Origin: Alcanivorax sp.
Lineage (GTDB): Bacteria > Pseudomonadota > Gammaproteobacteria > Pseudomonadales > Alcanivoracaceae
Length of the DNA: 64,000 nt
Direction of reading: 5' to 3'
NCBI GenBank assembly: GCA_017794945.1
Contig: CP051239.1
Coordinates: forward strand, 1,912,692-1,976,691
Shown: positions 24,007 to 33,565 of the stretch, piece after piece
Layout: each line of letters begins with the position of its first letter
How positions within the stretch are numbered: the first letter of the stretch is position 1
Position numbers and translations under genes: made by a program
Notes under the pieces: model-generated
Databases searched by the model: none
Seen by the model: the letters and a program-made list of their open reading frames with translations, nothing else
Told to the model about the DNA's origin: nothing

Positions 24007-25821
24007 TTAGTACATGGAATCGATCAGGTGTTTGTGTTTTTTCTCCACGAAGGAACGCTTCAACTTCATGGTGGCGGTCAGCTCCTCATCCTCGGCGGTG
24101 AGAAGCACATCGATCAGGCGGAAATACTTGATCTGTTCCACCTGGGCGAACTGTTTGTTCACGTCCTTGATGATGCCGTCGATCAGGTCGACCACCTCTT
24201 TGGCGCGGCAAAGGGACGCGAAGTTTGAAAATGGCACCTGACGATCCTGGGCGTATTTCTCCACGTTTTCCTGGTCGATCATGATCAGGCAGGTCAGGTA
24301 TTTGCGTTTGTCGCCGATCACCACCGCATCGGAAATGTAGGGTGAGAATTTCAGCCGGCTTTCGATTTCCGCGGGCGTGATGTTCTTGCCGCCGGCGGTG
24401 ATGATGATGTCCTTGAGGCGGCCGGTGATGGTGAGCATGCCGTCTTCCAGGCGGCCCACGTCGCCGGTGTGCAGCCAGCCGTCGCGGATGTCCTCGGCGG
24501 TTTTCTCCGGCTTGCGCCAGTAGCCGGCGAACACGTGCCCGCCGCGCACCAGCACTTCGCCGTTGTCGGCGATACGCACCCGGGTGTCCGGCAGGGGTTC
24601 GCCGACGCTGCCCACCTGTTCCCGCTCGCGGCTGTTGAGCGACACCACGCCGGTGGTCTCGGTCATGCCGTAGCCTTCGTACAGGGGCACGCCCAGGGCG
24701 CGGAACCAGCGTATCTGGTCCGGTGAAATAGGCGCGGCGCCGGTGGTGCCCCGGCGCAGCCGCGACATGCCGATCAGATCGCGCACATTGCGCAGCACCA
24801 GGAGGTTCCAGAACTGATAGCGCACCGCGTTCAGCGGCGAGCGCTGTTTATCGCAGTGCCAGGCCCGGCCGGCGGCCAGGGCGTGGTCGAAGCACCAGCG
24901 GCCGAAGCCGGTGGCTTCGTCGCGCAGGGTCATCAGTGAGCTATAGATCTTTTCCCACAGGCGTGGCACGGCGGCGAAGGTATGCGGTGACACTTCGCGC
25001 AGGTTTTCGAATACGGTTTCCGGGCTTTCCGCGAAGTTGACGGTGCAGCCTTTGTAGATCGGCACTTCCACCGACACCAGCCGCTCAAGAATATGGCACA
25101 GCGGCAGAAAGCAAAGCTGATCGTCTTCCTGGCGGGCTTCCAGCAGCGCCTCGCCGGCGGCCAGCTGGAACAGCACGTTCTGGTGGCTGATCATGGCGCC
25201 CTTGGGGGCGCCGGTGGTGCCGGAGGTGTAGATCAGCATGCGGATGTCATCCGGCTGGCTCATGGCGATGCTGGCGCTGAACTGCTCCTCGGCGTCGGCG
25301 ATGCCGTTGCCGAGCTCGTAGAGTTCATCCAGGAACATCACCATCGGGTCCTGAAAATCACGCAGGCCCTTGCGGTCGAATACGATGACTTTTTTCAGCG
25401 TGGGCACCTGATCGCGAACGGTCATGTACTTGTCCAGCTGTTCGTCGTTCTCCACGAACAGGAACGCGGAGCCGCTGTCGTTGACCAGGTAGGCGAGCTG
25501 CTCGGCGCTGTCGGTGGTGTAGACACCGTTGCTGATGCCGCCGGCGCCGGCGATGCCCAGATCACAGTAGAGCCATTCCTTGTTGTCCTCACTGAGGATG
25601 GACACCGGCTGGCCCCGTTCCAGGCCCAGCGACAGCAACGCCACGCCAATGGCGCGGGCGTGCTCGTAATAGTCGCGCCAGCTGTAGCTCTGCCAGATGC
25701 CCAGGTCCTTTTCGCGGTGGGCGATGCGCTCGCCCCGTTCCAGGCACTGCTGGCGCCAGAGTTTGACCACGGTGTCGCAACCGTGGAGAAGGGTCGGAGT
25801 GGTTTCGGTTGCAGTCATCAT
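24007..25821 (-). CDS. Long-chain-type acyl-CoA synthetase (AMP-forming)
   Basis: The 604-residue ANL-superfamily ligase activates a carboxylic acid to acyl-AMP, then acyl-CoA. The P-loop motif MLIYTSGTTGAPKGA lies near 195, YGMTETTGVVSLNS carries motif A5, GWLHTGDVG with GRLKDIIITAGGKNITP carries the A8 hinge, and a catalytic Lys lies in LTATMKLKRSFVEKK near the C-terminus. It is of the FadD15/ACSL-like soluble type. Its ATG overlaps the livF stop by one base (TGATG), so it is made with the transporter and may trap the imported acid as CoA ester. Confidence 0.92.
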   Translation of the reverse strand: MMTATETTPTLLHGCDTVVKLWRQQCLERGERIAHREKDLGIWQSYSWRDYYEHARAIGVALLSLGLERGQPVSILSEDNKEWLYCDLGIAGAGGISNGVYTTDSAEQLAYLVNDSGSAFLFVENDEQLDKYMTVRDQVPTLKKVIVFDRKGLRDFQDPMVMFLDELYELGNGIADAEEQFSASIAMSQPDDIRMLIYTSGTTGAPKGAMISHQNVLFQLAAGEALLEARQEDDQLCFLPLCHILERLVSVEVPIYKGCTVNFAESPETVFENLREVSPHTFAAVPRLWEKIYSSLMTLRDEATGFGRWCFDHALAAGRAWHCDKQRSPLNAVRYQFWNLLVLRNVRDLIGMSRLRRGTTGAAPISPDQIRWFRALGVPLYEGYGMTETTGVVSLNSREREQVGSVGEPLPDTRVRIADNGEVLVRGGHVFAGYWRKPEKTAEDIRDGWLHTGDVGRLEDGMLTITGRLKDIIITAGGKNITPAEIESRLKFSPYISDAVVIGDKRKYLTCLIMIDQENVEKYAQDRQVPFSNFASLCRAKEVVDLIDGIIKDVNKQFAQVEQIKYFRLIDVLLTAEDEELTATMKLKRSFVEKKHKHLIDSMY

Positions 25822-26600
25822 CAGCGCCAGGTCTTCTTTCGTTTCCAGCGTTTTTCCGGTCGGTCATCCCCCGCCGACTGGCCCAGATAAAATTCTTGGA
25901 TATCGTCGCTGGCGAGCAGGTCCCGGGCGCTGCCGTCCATGACGATGCGGCCGGTTTCCAGCACGTAGCCATGGTCGGCGGTGTTCAGGGCCACCCGCGC
26001 GTTCTGCTCCACCAGCAACAGGGTCACGCCCTGTTCCTTATTGAGGCGGCGGATGATCTCGAAGATTTCCTGCACCAGCAGCGGTGACAGGCCCAGGGAG
26101 GGTTCGTCCAGCAGCATCAGCGACGGACGCGACATCAACCCGCGCCCGATGGCCAGCATTTGCTGCTGGCCGCCGGACAGGGTGCCGGCCGCCTGGTTGC
26201 GCCGTTCCAGCAACATCGGGAAGTAGTCGTAAACCATTTCCATGTCGCCGCGGATGCCGGCTTTGTCGCGCCGGGTGTACGCGCCCATGCTCAGGTTTTC
26301 TTCCACACTGAGGAACGGGAACACTTCGCGCCCCTCGGGTACGTGGGCGATGCCCTGGCGCACCAGCTTGTCCGGGTCGCTGCCCTGGATGAATTCCCCG
26401 GCCAGGCTGATGCTGCCCTTGCGTGGCGACAGGGTGCCGGAGATGGTTTTCATCAGCGTGGTCTTGCCGGCGCCGTTGGCGCCCAGAATGGCCACCACCT
26501 TACCCTTGAAGACATCGATGGAGACGCCCCGCAGGGCCATCACCGGGCCGTAAAAAGCTTCCAGGTTTTGTACTCGCAGCAGTGGGGAGGCGTCGCTCAT
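25821..26600 (-). CDS. livF: Branched-chain-type ABC transporter ATPase LivF
   Basis: The 259-residue ATPase has Walker A GANGAGKT near 41-48, VPEGREVFPFLSVEENLSMGAYTR, signature LSGGQQQMLAIGRGL and Walker B LMLLDEPSLGLSP. The start MSDASPLLRVQNLEAFYG is fixed by the ATGA overlap with the livG stop; the longer in-frame ORF is livG read in another frame. It pairs with LivG. The gene symbol denotes family, not proven amino-acid transport. Confidence 0.93.
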   Translation of the reverse strand: MSDASPLLRVQNLEAFYGPVMALRGVSIDVFKGKVVAILGANGAGKTTLMKTISGTLSPRKGSISLAGEFIQGSDPDKLVRQGIAHVPEGREVFPFLSVEENLSMGAYTRRDKAGIRGDMEMVYDYFPMLLERRNQAAGTLSGGQQQMLAIGRGLMSRPSLMLLDEPSLGLSPLLVQEIFEIIRRLNKEQGVTLLLVEQNARVALNTADHGYVLETGRIVMDGSARDLLASDDIQEFYLGQSAGDDRPEKRWKRKKTWR

Positions 26601-27367
26601 GCGGTTTCCTCCGTGCCCAGATAGGCTTCGATCACCTTGGGGTCCGCCTGCACTTCGGCGGCGGTGCCCATCGCCAGCGGCCGGCCTTCCGCCACCGCCA
26701 GTACCCGGTTGGAGACGCGGGAAACCAGGCTCATATCGTGCTCCACCATGAGGACCGTGAGGCCCAGGTCTTTCTGCATGTCCTCGATCCACCAGGCCAT
26801 GTTCTGGGTCTCTTCCACGCTCAGGCCGGAGGCCGGCTCGTCGAGCAGAATCAGCTTGGGTTCGCTGGACAGGGCGCGGGCGATTTCCACTACCTTGCGC
26901 ACCCCGTAGGGCAGGCCGGCGATCAGCTTGTCCCGGTAGGCGGCCAGGTCGAGAAAGTCGATCACTTCCTCCACCTGGCGGCGGTGTTCGCGCTCGCTGC
27001 GCCGTACCTTGGGCAGGAAGAACAGCTCTTCGAACCAGCGCGTATCACGGCGGCAATGGCGGCCGATCAGCAGGTTCTGCAGCACCGAGGAATGATCGAA
27101 CAGCTCGATGTTCTGGAAGGTCCGGGCGATACCCAGCCCGGCCACGTCGTGGGCCGGGCGGCCGGTAATATCCTCGCCGTCGAAAACGATCCGGCCGCCA
27201 CTCGGTTCGTACAAGCGGCTGATCAGATTGAAAATGGTGGATTTGCCGGCGCCGTTGGGGCCCACCAGGGTAAACACTTCGCCGGGCTCCACCTCGAAGC
27301 TGACGCCGTCCACCGCTTTCACGCCGCCGAAGGAAATGGACAGATCCTTAACCTGTAACAGACTCAT
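26597..27367 (-). CDS. livG: Branched-chain-type ABC transporter ATPase LivG
   Basis: The 256-residue ATPase has Walker A GPNGAGKS near 37-44, the LivG-specific GIARTFQNIELFDHSSVLQNLLIG block, signature region LPYGVRKVVEIARAL (a variant of LSGGQ usual in LivG) and Walker B LILLDEPASGLS. HDMSLVSRVSNRVLAV holds the H-loop. It overlaps livM by four bases upstream and livF by four downstream, so translation is tightly coupled. Confidence 0.94.
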   Translation of the reverse strand: MSLLQVKDLSISFGGVKAVDGVSFEVEPGEVFTLVGPNGAGKSTIFNLISRLYEPSGGRIVFDGEDITGRPAHDVAGLGIARTFQNIELFDHSSVLQNLLIGRHCRRDTRWFEELFFLPKVRRSEREHRRQVEEVIDFLDLAAYRDKLIAGLPYGVRKVVEIARALSSEPKLILLDEPASGLSVEETQNMAWWIEDMQKDLGLTVLMVEHDMSLVSRVSNRVLAVAEGRPLAMGTAAEVQADPKVIEAYLGTEETA

Positions 27368-28461
27368 CGTTGCCGCTCCGTTTTCAGGTAGGTGCGTGTG
27401 CGCCGGAACATGCCCTTGCGGTACAGCGGAAACAGCTGCAGCCAGGTGCGCACCTTGAACCAGACGCCGTACAGGCCGCGTGGCTCATAGATCACCATGA
27501 GCAAAATCAGCAGGGCGAACAGGGCGGTGTCCATACCGGGGTAGGCGGCGATGGAAATGCCGGCGGTGTTGTTGAGGAAGTCGCGCAGCATGGCGATGCT
27601 TTGCGGCAGCAGCACCACCACGATGGCACCGAAGAAGGCGCCGTGCACCGAACCCAGGCCGCCGATCACCACCTGCAGCAGCAGGGTGATGGAGATCAGC
27701 ACCAGGAAGCTTTCGTAGTTCACCGCCTGGGCCAGATGGGCGTAGAGCGCGCCGGCCAGGCCGGTCATGGCGCAGGAAAGCGCGAACGACAGTGTCTTGG
27801 CGCGGGCCACGTTCACGCCCAGGGCGCGGGCGGACACTTCGCTGTCGCGCACCGCCAGGAAAGAGCGCCCGGACGCGCTGCGCAGCAGATTCAGGTAGCC
27901 CAGGGTGACGATCACCAACACCGCCAGGCACAGGTAATAGAAAGCCGCCGGGCTGGAGTAGCGGTCGATGGTCATGCCGAACAGATCGATGGGCGGCGCG
28001 AACAAGCCGGCCACGCCGCCGGTTACCGGCTCGGCGATAATCGACAGGTCCTCGATGATGATGCTCAGCGCCAGCGTGGCGATGGCCAGGTAGATACCGC
28101 TCATGCGCAGGATCGGGCGGGAGATGATCGCGCCCAGCACCCCGGAGGTGACGGCGCTGGCCAGCAGGGCGGGAATAAAATGCCAGCCGCGCATCATCAG
28201 CGCCAGATTGGTGAAGGCGCCGATGGCCATGAAGGCGGCATGGCCGAGGCTGACCTGACCGGTGTGGCCGCTGATCAGCATCAGGCCCAGCCCCGCCAGG
28301 GACCAGATCAGTACCGCGGTCAGCTCGCCTAGGTAATAAGCACCGAGCAGCCAGGGCGCGGCCAGCAAGAGGGCGATCAGCAGAGCGTACTGGGCCAGGT
28401 GCCAGCGCCCTTCAAACAGGTTGATATCGTCGTCGTAGCGACTCTTGAAACGGTTACTCAT
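27364..28461 (-). CDS. livM: Branched-chain-type ABC transporter permease LivM
   Basis: The 365-residue inner-membrane permease has about 8-9 helices. The LGLMLISGHTGQVSLGHAAFMAIGAFTNLALMMRGWH block and SEVSARALGVNVARAKTLSFALSCAMTGLAGALYAH loop are LivM hallmarks. A basic C-terminal tail (RKGMFRRTRTYLKTERQR) is cytosolic. It begins 6 bases after the livH stop on the minus strand. Confidence 0.94.
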   Translation of the reverse strand: MSNRFKSRYDDDINLFEGRWHLAQYALLIALLLAAPWLLGAYYLGELTAVLIWSLAGLGLMLISGHTGQVSLGHAAFMAIGAFTNLALMMRGWHFIPALLASAVTSGVLGAIISRPILRMSGIYLAIATLALSIIIEDLSIIAEPVTGGVAGLFAPPIDLFGMTIDRYSSPAAFYYLCLAVLVIVTLGYLNLLRSASGRSFLAVRDSEVSARALGVNVARAKTLSFALSCAMTGLAGALYAHLAQAVNYESFLVLISITLLLQVVIGGLGSVHGAFFGAIVVVLLPQSIAMLRDFLNNTAGISIAAYPGMDTALFALLILLMVIYEPRGLYGVWFKVRTWLQLFPLYRKGMFRRTRTYLKTERQR

Positions 28462-28467
28462 GAGGGC

Positions 28468-29343
28468 CTACACCTTCTTCTGGCTGATCTGGGCGAACAG
28501 GCCGCCGGGGCGCAAGACCAGCACCACCAGCATTAGCAGGTAGGGGGCGATCTGACCGACCTCGGGCAGGAAGCGGCCGGCGAACGGTTCCACGATGCCC
28601 ACCAGCAGACCGCCCAGCAGGGCCCCGGGCAGCGAGCCCAGGCCGCCGATCACCGCCGCCGCGAAGGCCTTGATGCCGAACAGCAGGCCCACGGAGGGTT
28701 CCACCGCGCCCTTGGCGGCGAACAGCACCCCGGCGATGGCCGCCACCACCCCGGACAGGGCCCAGACGATGGCGTTGATGCGCTTGACCGGGATACCCAT
28801 GTAGTAGGCCGCCATCTGGTTCTGGCTGCTGGCCTGCATGGCCACGCCCAGGCGGGTGCGGGCAAAGAAGAAGTAGAGGACCGTGGTCAACGCCACGGTG
28901 GTGAGAATGATCAGCGCGTCGACCACCGGAATCATCAGCTCACCCAGCATCCACACCTGGGCGACGAAAGGGGTTTCCAGGGAAGTGGGGTCGTGGCCCC
29001 AGATCACGCCCGCGAAAAAGCGCATCAGAAAGCCGAGCGCGATGGTGAGGATCACCATGGCGAACTGCGGCTGGCCGAAGATGGCGCGCAGCACGAAGCG
29101 GTCGAGCAGATAACCGAACAGGCCGAGCAGCAGAGCGGCCAGGGTGATGCCGATCAGGAAGGGCAGATCCGCGTAGCTGGCGTTGATGAAGGTGATGCCG
29201 AGAAAGGCCCCCAGCATCATCATGTCGCCCTGGGCGAAATTGACCGCTTCCGACGCCTTGTAGATCAAAACAAAACCCAGCGCCAACAAACCGTAGATAC
29301 AGCCGTTAGCTATCCCGCTGACCAGCAGCTGGAGTATATCCAT
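28468..29343 (-). CDS. livH: Branched-chain-type ABC transporter permease LivH
   Basis: The 291-residue permease has about 8 helices. MDILQLLVSGIANGCIYGLLALGFVLIYKASEAVNFAQGDMMMLGAF is the classic LivH opening and FAAAVIGGLGSLPGALLGGLLVG the C-terminal hallmark. It is the first gene of the operon livH-livM-livG-livF-acyl-CoA synthetase-lipoprotein binding protein. GAGAGG upstream is a fair ribosome-binding site. An 8-bp inverted repeat about 70 bases upstream may be the operator. Confidence 0.94.
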   Translation of the reverse strand: MDILQLLVSGIANGCIYGLLALGFVLIYKASEAVNFAQGDMMMLGAFLGITFINASYADLPFLIGITLAALLLGLFGYLLDRFVLRAIFGQPQFAMVILTIALGFLMRFFAGVIWGHDPTSLETPFVAQVWMLGELMIPVVDALIILTTVALTTVLYFFFARTRLGVAMQASSQNQMAAYYMGIPVKRINAIVWALSGVVAAIAGVLFAAKGAVEPSVGLLFGIKAFAAAVIGGLGSLPGALLGGLLVGIVEPFAGRFLPEVGQIAPYLLMLVVLVLRPGGLFAQISQKKV

Positions 29344-29412
29344 GGTGCCTCTCTCCCGGGGCTTTTTCTTTTTGGAGTTTGTTGTGTAATGAGATTGAGA
29401 CTAGCCGAAGTT

Positions 29413-29441
29413 TTACATTCCCACCAGTAGGGAGAATGTAA
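29413..29441. promoter_or_regulatory. Operator-like inverted repeat upstream of livH
   Basis: TTACATTC (29413-29420) and GAATGTAA (29434-29441) form a perfect 8-bp inverted repeat separated by 13 bases, inside the 343-base gene-free stretch between livH and tRNA-Phe. Apart from this, the tRNA terminator and a small hairpin near 29555-29575, I see nothing else in that stretch. The regulator is unknown; none is encoded next to the operon. Confidence 0.5.
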
Positions 29442-29648
29442 TCGTTTTAATTCGGTCATTGACAGGGGAGGAGGGATTTTTTTGCTGGGTGCCAGAGGGG
29501 GTTTAAGACAATTTAGTGGACCCTTTTAGGGTTGGAAAGGGCTCTGGCATCCTGCCGGGAGCTTCGCTCCCTTTCGCGGGCGAGGCCCGCTCGCACCACA
29601 ACGTCGCACCCGTCGCGGGCCGGGCTCGCTTCCGCCGCTGGCGGACAT

Positions 29649-29681
29649 AAAAAAAGCCCCGCCGATTGGCGGGGCTTTTTT
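29649..29681 (-). terminator. Terminator of tRNA-Phe
   Basis: GCCCCGCC (29656-29663), a four-base loop and GGCGGGGC (29668-29675) form a perfect 8-bp stem, with at least six T residues on either strand. It lies just after the tRNA-Phe 3' end on the minus strand. Confidence 0.9.
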
Positions 29682-29686
29682 GCGTC

Positions 29687-29762
29687 TGGTGCCCGGAGAC
29701 AGAATCGAACTGCCGACACGGGGATTTTCAATCCCCTGCTCTACCGACTGAGCTATCCGGGC
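29687..29762 (-). tRNA. tRNA-Phe (GAA)
   Basis: The 76-nt cloverleaf has acceptor stem GCCCGGA paired with TCCGGGC, D-arm GCTCAGTCGGTAGAGC, anticodon stem GGGGA/TCCCC with loop TTGAAAA (anticodon GAA at positions 34-36) and T-arm with GTTCGATTC; the CCA end is encoded. It is followed by a strong terminator. Its position next to yggX-mutY is common in gammaproteobacteria. Confidence 0.97.
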
Positions 29763-29812
29763 GTAGGGCGCGTATTAAACCGACTCGACCCGGCCCCGTC
29801 AAGCGCGCTTGG

Positions 29813-30097
29813 CTATTGGTTGGCGTCTTTTGTGGGCGGAACGTAACCCTCTGCTTTTTCGACGCTTTCGTTGTTCAAAAAGCGATCACGTTGCTCGTCC
29901 AGGAACGCCTTGGCCTTGGGGTCCATCACGTTCAGGTGTTTCTCGTTGATCAGCAGGGTCTGGTGCTGCAGCCATTCCTGCCAGGCCCGCCGGGACACGT
30001 TGTCATAGATGTCCTGCCCCTTGGGGCCGGGGAAGGGTGGCTTTTCCAGCCCTTCCAGATCCTGCTGGTACTTGCGGCAAAAGACGGTATGGGTCAT
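29813..30097 (-). CDS. yggX: Oxidative damage protection / Fe(2+)-trafficking protein YggX
   Basis: The 94-residue cytosolic protein matches YggX across its length: [54 protein letters not shown], with the conserved Cys near residue 7. It protects Fe-S clusters from oxidants and is proposed to carry iron. It follows mutY by 23 bases on the same strand; MutY holds a [4Fe-4S] cluster, which makes the operon link sensible. Confidence 0.97.
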   Translation of the reverse strand: MTHTVFCRKYQQDLEGLEKPPFPGPKGQDIYDNVSRRAWQEWLQHQTLLINEKHLNVMDPKAKAFLDEQRDRFLNNESVEKAEGYVPPTKDANQ

Positions 30098-30120
30098 CGC
30101 GGGTGCACCTCCGATGCGGG

Positions 30121-31197
30121 TTAGAGCAGGCCGGCCTGACGTGGGCCGTGCAACTGCCCCAGTAGCTTTTTGACCGGTGCCGCCAGGCCCAGCTCACCGG
30201 GGTCGGCGGGGGCGACCCAGCGGCCCTGGGCATCCTGCACACCGGCGCCGGTGGTGTCCACCCGGATCAGCAGCGGCTCGATGTCCAGGTGGAAGTGGCT
30301 GAAGGTGTGGCGGAAGGGCGTCAATGCTTCCTGGTCGCGGACGTCCAGGCCGCGCTCGGCGAGGGCGCTGCTTTGCCGGTCCTGGGGGTCGAGCTGGGGG
30401 AAGCACCACAGGCCGCCCCAGATGCCGCTGGGCGGGCGCGGTTCCAACCAGACGCGGCCGTCCGGGTGCTGCAGGATCAGCATGCGGGTCTGGCGCACCG
30501 GCTTTTCCTTGGCCGGCTTGCGGCCCGGGTAGTCCTGCGGGTTGCCGTCGGCACGGGCCTGGCACCAGTGGGAAACCGGGCAGCTCGGACAGTCCGGCCG
30601 CCGCCGGGTGCACAGGGTGGCGCCCAGGTCCATCACCGCCTGGGTGTAGTCCGCCAGCCGCCGGTCCGGCGTGTAGTGCTCGGCCAGTTCCCAGAGCCGG
30701 TTTTCCACCGGCTTTTTGCCGGGCCAGCCGGGCACCGCGTGCAGACGGCTGAGCAGGCGTTTGACGTTGCCGTCGAGAATCGGCGCGCGCACCCCGCGGC
30801 TCTGCGCCAGAATCGCGCCGGCGGTGGAGCGGCCGATGCCGGGCAGGGTGGCCACGTCTTCCACGGTGTCCGGGAAGTCGCCGCCGTGTTCGTCCACCAG
30901 TTGCCGGGCGGCCTTGTGCAGGTTGCGGGCACGGGCGTAGTAGCCCAGGCCGGTCCACAGGTGCAGTACCTGGTCGGCGTCGGCGGCGGCCAGGGCGTGC
31001 ACGTCGGGGAAGCTGTCCATGAAGCGCTGAAAATAGCCGATCACGGTGCTGACCTGGGTTTGCTGCAACATGATTTCCGACACCCACACCCGGTAGGGCG
31101 TGCGCGGATGCTGCCAGGGCAGGTCCTGACGGCCGTGCTGGTCGTACCAGGCCAGCACGGCGTCACTGAAGGTGCTACGGTTCGGAGCGCTGCTCAA
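30121..31197 (-). CDS. mutY: Adenine DNA glycosylase MutY
   Basis: This glycosylase removes adenine mispaired with 8-oxoguanine. In 358 residues it has Glu41 in [10 protein letters not shown], the helix-hairpin-helix [13 protein letters not shown] (118-130), Asp142 in LDGNVKRLL, the [4Fe-4S] ligands C196-x6-C203-x2-C206-x5-C212 and a NUDIX-like C-terminal domain that reads 8-oxoG. The start is taken as TTG at 31197, which overlaps the asmA stop by four bases and gives [21 protein letters not shown]; there is no ATG nearby in frame, and the upstream in-frame reading is asmA in another frame. Confidence 0.94.
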   Translation of the reverse strand: MSSAPNRSTFSDAVLAWYDQHGRQDLPWQHPRTPYRVWVSEIMLQQTQVSTVIGYFQRFMDSFPDVHALAAADADQVLHLWTGLGYYARARNLHKAARQLVDEHGGDFPDTVEDVATLPGIGRSTAGAILAQSRGVRAPILDGNVKRLLSRLHAVPGWPGKKPVENRLWELAEHYTPDRRLADYTQAVMDLGATLCTRRRPDCPSCPVSHWCQARADGNPQDYPGRKPAKEKPVRQTRMLILQHPDGRVWLEPRPPSGIWGGLWCFPQLDPQDRQSSALAERGLDVRDQEALTPFRHTFSHFHLDIEPLLIRVDTTGAGVQDAQGRWVAPADPGELGLAAPVKKLLGQLHGPRQAGLL

Positions 31198-33419
31198 CGG
31201 TTGAAGAACCCCTTGAGCTTGTCGCCCATCTCTTCCTTGATTTTCTCTTCGGCTTTTTGCTTGGCGGCGTTTTTCAGCACTTCCTCGGTGGTGTCGCCTT
31301 CCGCGTCGATGCCGAGTTTGTCCTTGAGCTTGCCCTTGGCGGCGTTGGTGGCCGCCTGCTGGGCGATCTTGGCGAAGCCTTCGCGGTCCGGGCCGCACCA
31401 CTTGGCGGGGCTGCCGGCCAGGCTGCCCTGGCAGCGCAGCGGCCAGGTGACGTCTTCCAGGTATTTGCTGCCGCCCAGCTCCGGGGACTGCATGCCGATT
31501 TTCAGGTCGAATTCCTGGGTCAGCATGTTCATCCAGCCGTTGCCGGAGAGGGTGCCTTTGTCGAGTTTGGCTTCCAGGCTATCCAGGTTGGCGACCTGCT
31601 GGTTGAGGCTGGCCTTGGTGGTCAGGTCGATGATCTTGGTGTCCTCGGACAGCGCCGCCGGCAACTTGCCGGATTCCTGATTGGGGATCAATGCGCTGAG
31701 GCCCTGGAAGCGGCCCAGCATATCGTTGACGCCGCCTACCAGGGTGCCGTACAGGTTCAGGCCGCGCACGGTGCCGTCGGCCAGGTTCATGCTGGCGTTG
31801 CCCTTGGCGGAATTGACCAGCGCTTTTTCACTGTTGCCGGAGGCGCTGAAGTCCAGGTCCATGGAGAAGATGCCCTTGGCCAGGTCCTTGTCCAGGGCCA
31901 TGGCGACCACCGGCTGCAGCTGCATGCTGGACACGTTCTGCTTGAAGCTGATGCGCGGTGTGTTGCCGGACACGTCCAGGCGGCCGCTGGCGTTGAAGCC
32001 GCCTTGCAGAGTGTTGCCGGAGGCCTTGGTAAGGCGCAGCACACCCTCCTTGGCGTCGACGTTAAAGACGATGTTGCTGGCCTGGATGGTGTCGTAGTTG
32101 AGTTCACCGATCTTGAGGCTGCCGTCGAGCAGCAGCGGGCGCAGGCTCTCCACCGGAATCAGCTCCGCTTCGGAGAGCTGGGTGGTGCCCCCTTCCTTGC
32201 CGCCGGTGCCGCCGCCGGCACCGCTGGCCGCGGCGCTGTCTTCCTCATCGCTTTGCGGCGGCAGGTAGCCGTCCAGGGTGATCTTGTCCAGGTTCAGGTC
32301 GAACACGATCTTGCCGGTCTCCAGGTTTTCCAGGCCGGCCTTGCCGCTCAGGGTGCTGCTGTCCAGGGTAATCTTGAGCGGGTTGACCATGACGCTGTTG
32401 GCCGGGCCGTCCAGGGTGGCGCTCAAGGCCACTTTGCTGAGGGCGCTGTCGTCGCGGGTCTCGATGGGGGCCTCGCCGATCGCTTCCAGGGCTTTGTTGG
32501 CGTCGAACGGTTCGGTGTTGATCTGGCCGGCCACTTTCATCTCGCCGGTCAGGCCGGTGACGGTGGCGTTACCGGTGGTGCGCGTTCCGGCGGCTTCCAG
32601 CAGCAGGTCGGTGATCCGGGCACTGTCCTCGTCCAGGTTCACGTCCAGCTTCTGCTCAAGATGCACGCTCACCGGGTTGGTGGTCATGCCGGCGATGTCC
32701 GCGTCCAGGGTCATCGGATCAAGCACGAAGTGATTGTTGTCCAGGTCGGCGGCCAGGGTGGTGTCCAGATTCAGGTCCACGCGCATGTCGCTCTGGTCCT
32801 GGTAGCGCAGCGACATTTGCATCGGGAACGGCTCTTCCAGGCTCACGTCCTGGGCGTTGAAGTTGAAATGCTCAACGCGGATGTCGGTGCCGTCGGTGGT
32901 ATTCTGGTAGCGGATCTTGCCGTCGGTGATGGCGACGCTGGGAATGGTCAGCGGGATGTCCATGCCGCCGCTCTCGCCGGGCTGTTCTTGCTCGGCGGGG
33001 GCGGTCTCCTCCTGGGCGCCGTCCTGCGGGCCGATCTTCTCCCAGTTGGCGCCGTCGGCGGTTTCCACCAGGTTCACCTCCAGGCCGTCCAGGGTGACGC
33101 CGTCCATCTCCACCTGGCCGAACAGGAGCGGCCACACGGCCACGCCGACGCTGGCGCTGTTGATGCCGGCGAACAGTTCTTCCTCGCCGGCGATACGCGC
33201 CTCGGTGCGGCCCAGGCTGACGCCCAGTGACGGCCAGAACTGCCAGGCCAGGTCGCCGGGGATCTCCAGATCCAGGTTGGCCTGGGTCATGGCCTGTTCA
33301 CGGATCTGCGGCTTGAAATCGTTTGGGTCGATCACCTGGGTGACCACGAACACGGTCGCCGCCAGCAGGACCACCAGAGCGGCGATGACGATGAGGAAAA
33401 TTTTGATCGCGCGTGCCAT
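31194..33419 (-). CDS. AsmA family protein
   Basis: The 741-residue product has an N-terminal membrane anchor (about 5-27, [21 protein letters not shown]), then [42 protein letters not shown], the AsmA N-terminal signature. A long repetitive beta-groove region follows, with [19 protein letters not shown] as the conserved C-terminal AsmA motif. Such bridge-like proteins act in phospholipid transfer between inner and outer membrane. A low-complexity patch ([16 protein letters not shown], near 400) is a linker. A TATAAT at 33457-33462 (minus) is a likely -10 box. It is followed by the overlapping mutY. Confidence 0.92.
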   Translation of the reverse strand: MARAIKIFLIVIAALVVLLAATVFVVTQVIDPNDFKPQIREQAMTQANLDLEIPGDLAWQFWPSLGVSLGRTEARIAGEEELFAGINSASVGVAVWPLLFGQVEMDGVTLDGLEVNLVETADGANWEKIGPQDGAQEETAPAEQEQPGESGGMDIPLTIPSVAITDGKIRYQNTTDGTDIRVEHFNFNAQDVSLEEPFPMQMSLRYQDQSDMRVDLNLDTTLAADLDNNHFVLDPMTLDADIAGMTTNPVSVHLEQKLDVNLDEDSARITDLLLEAAGTRTTGNATVTGLTGEMKVAGQINTEPFDANKALEAIGEAPIETRDDSALSKVALSATLDGPANSVMVNPLKITLDSSTLSGKAGLENLETGKIVFDLNLDKITLDGYLPPQSDEEDSAAASGAGGGTGGKEGGTTQLSEAELIPVESLRPLLLDGSLKIGELNYDTIQASNIVFNVDAKEGVLRLTKASGNTLQGGFNASGRLDVSGNTPRISFKQNVSSMQLQPVVAMALDKDLAKGIFSMDLDFSASGNSEKALVNSAKGNASMNLADGTVRGLNLYGTLVGGVNDMLGRFQGLSALIPNQESGKLPAALSEDTKIIDLTTKASLNQQVANLDSLEAKLDKGTLSGNGWMNMLTQEFDLKIGMQSPELGGSKYLEDVTWPLRCQGSLAGSPAKWCGPDREGFAKIAQQAATNAAKGKLKDKLGIDAEGDTTEEVLKNAAKQKAEEKIKEEMGDKLKGFFNR

Positions 33420-33456
33420 AGAACAGCTCTCCTTGCGCCCCGGGCCGGGGGCCGGG

Positions 33457-33462
33457 ATTATA
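33457..33462 (-). promoter_or_regulatory. Putative -10 box of the asmA-mutY-yggX operon
   Basis: A perfect TATAAT on the minus strand (plus-strand ATTATA) lies 38 bases upstream of the asmA start. The -35 region at 17 bases (TTCGGT) is weak. The same 146-base gap must hold the promoter of the divergent histidine kinase, where CATGATAA is repeated at 33521 and 33531. Confidence 0.45.
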
Positions 33463-33565
33463 GCAATAGAATGTACCCAACCGAACGTGAAGACCGTGGC
33501 GGGGATCGACGGTTAGAAGACATGATAAAGCATGATAATAAGTATCGCTCTTTGGGGAGCCGGTT

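Noticed and set aside
29471-29500. TGGCAC on the minus strand upstream of livH as a possible sigma-54 promoter
   Set aside because: The bases five positions downstream are AAAAA rather than TTGC, so the -12 element is missing.
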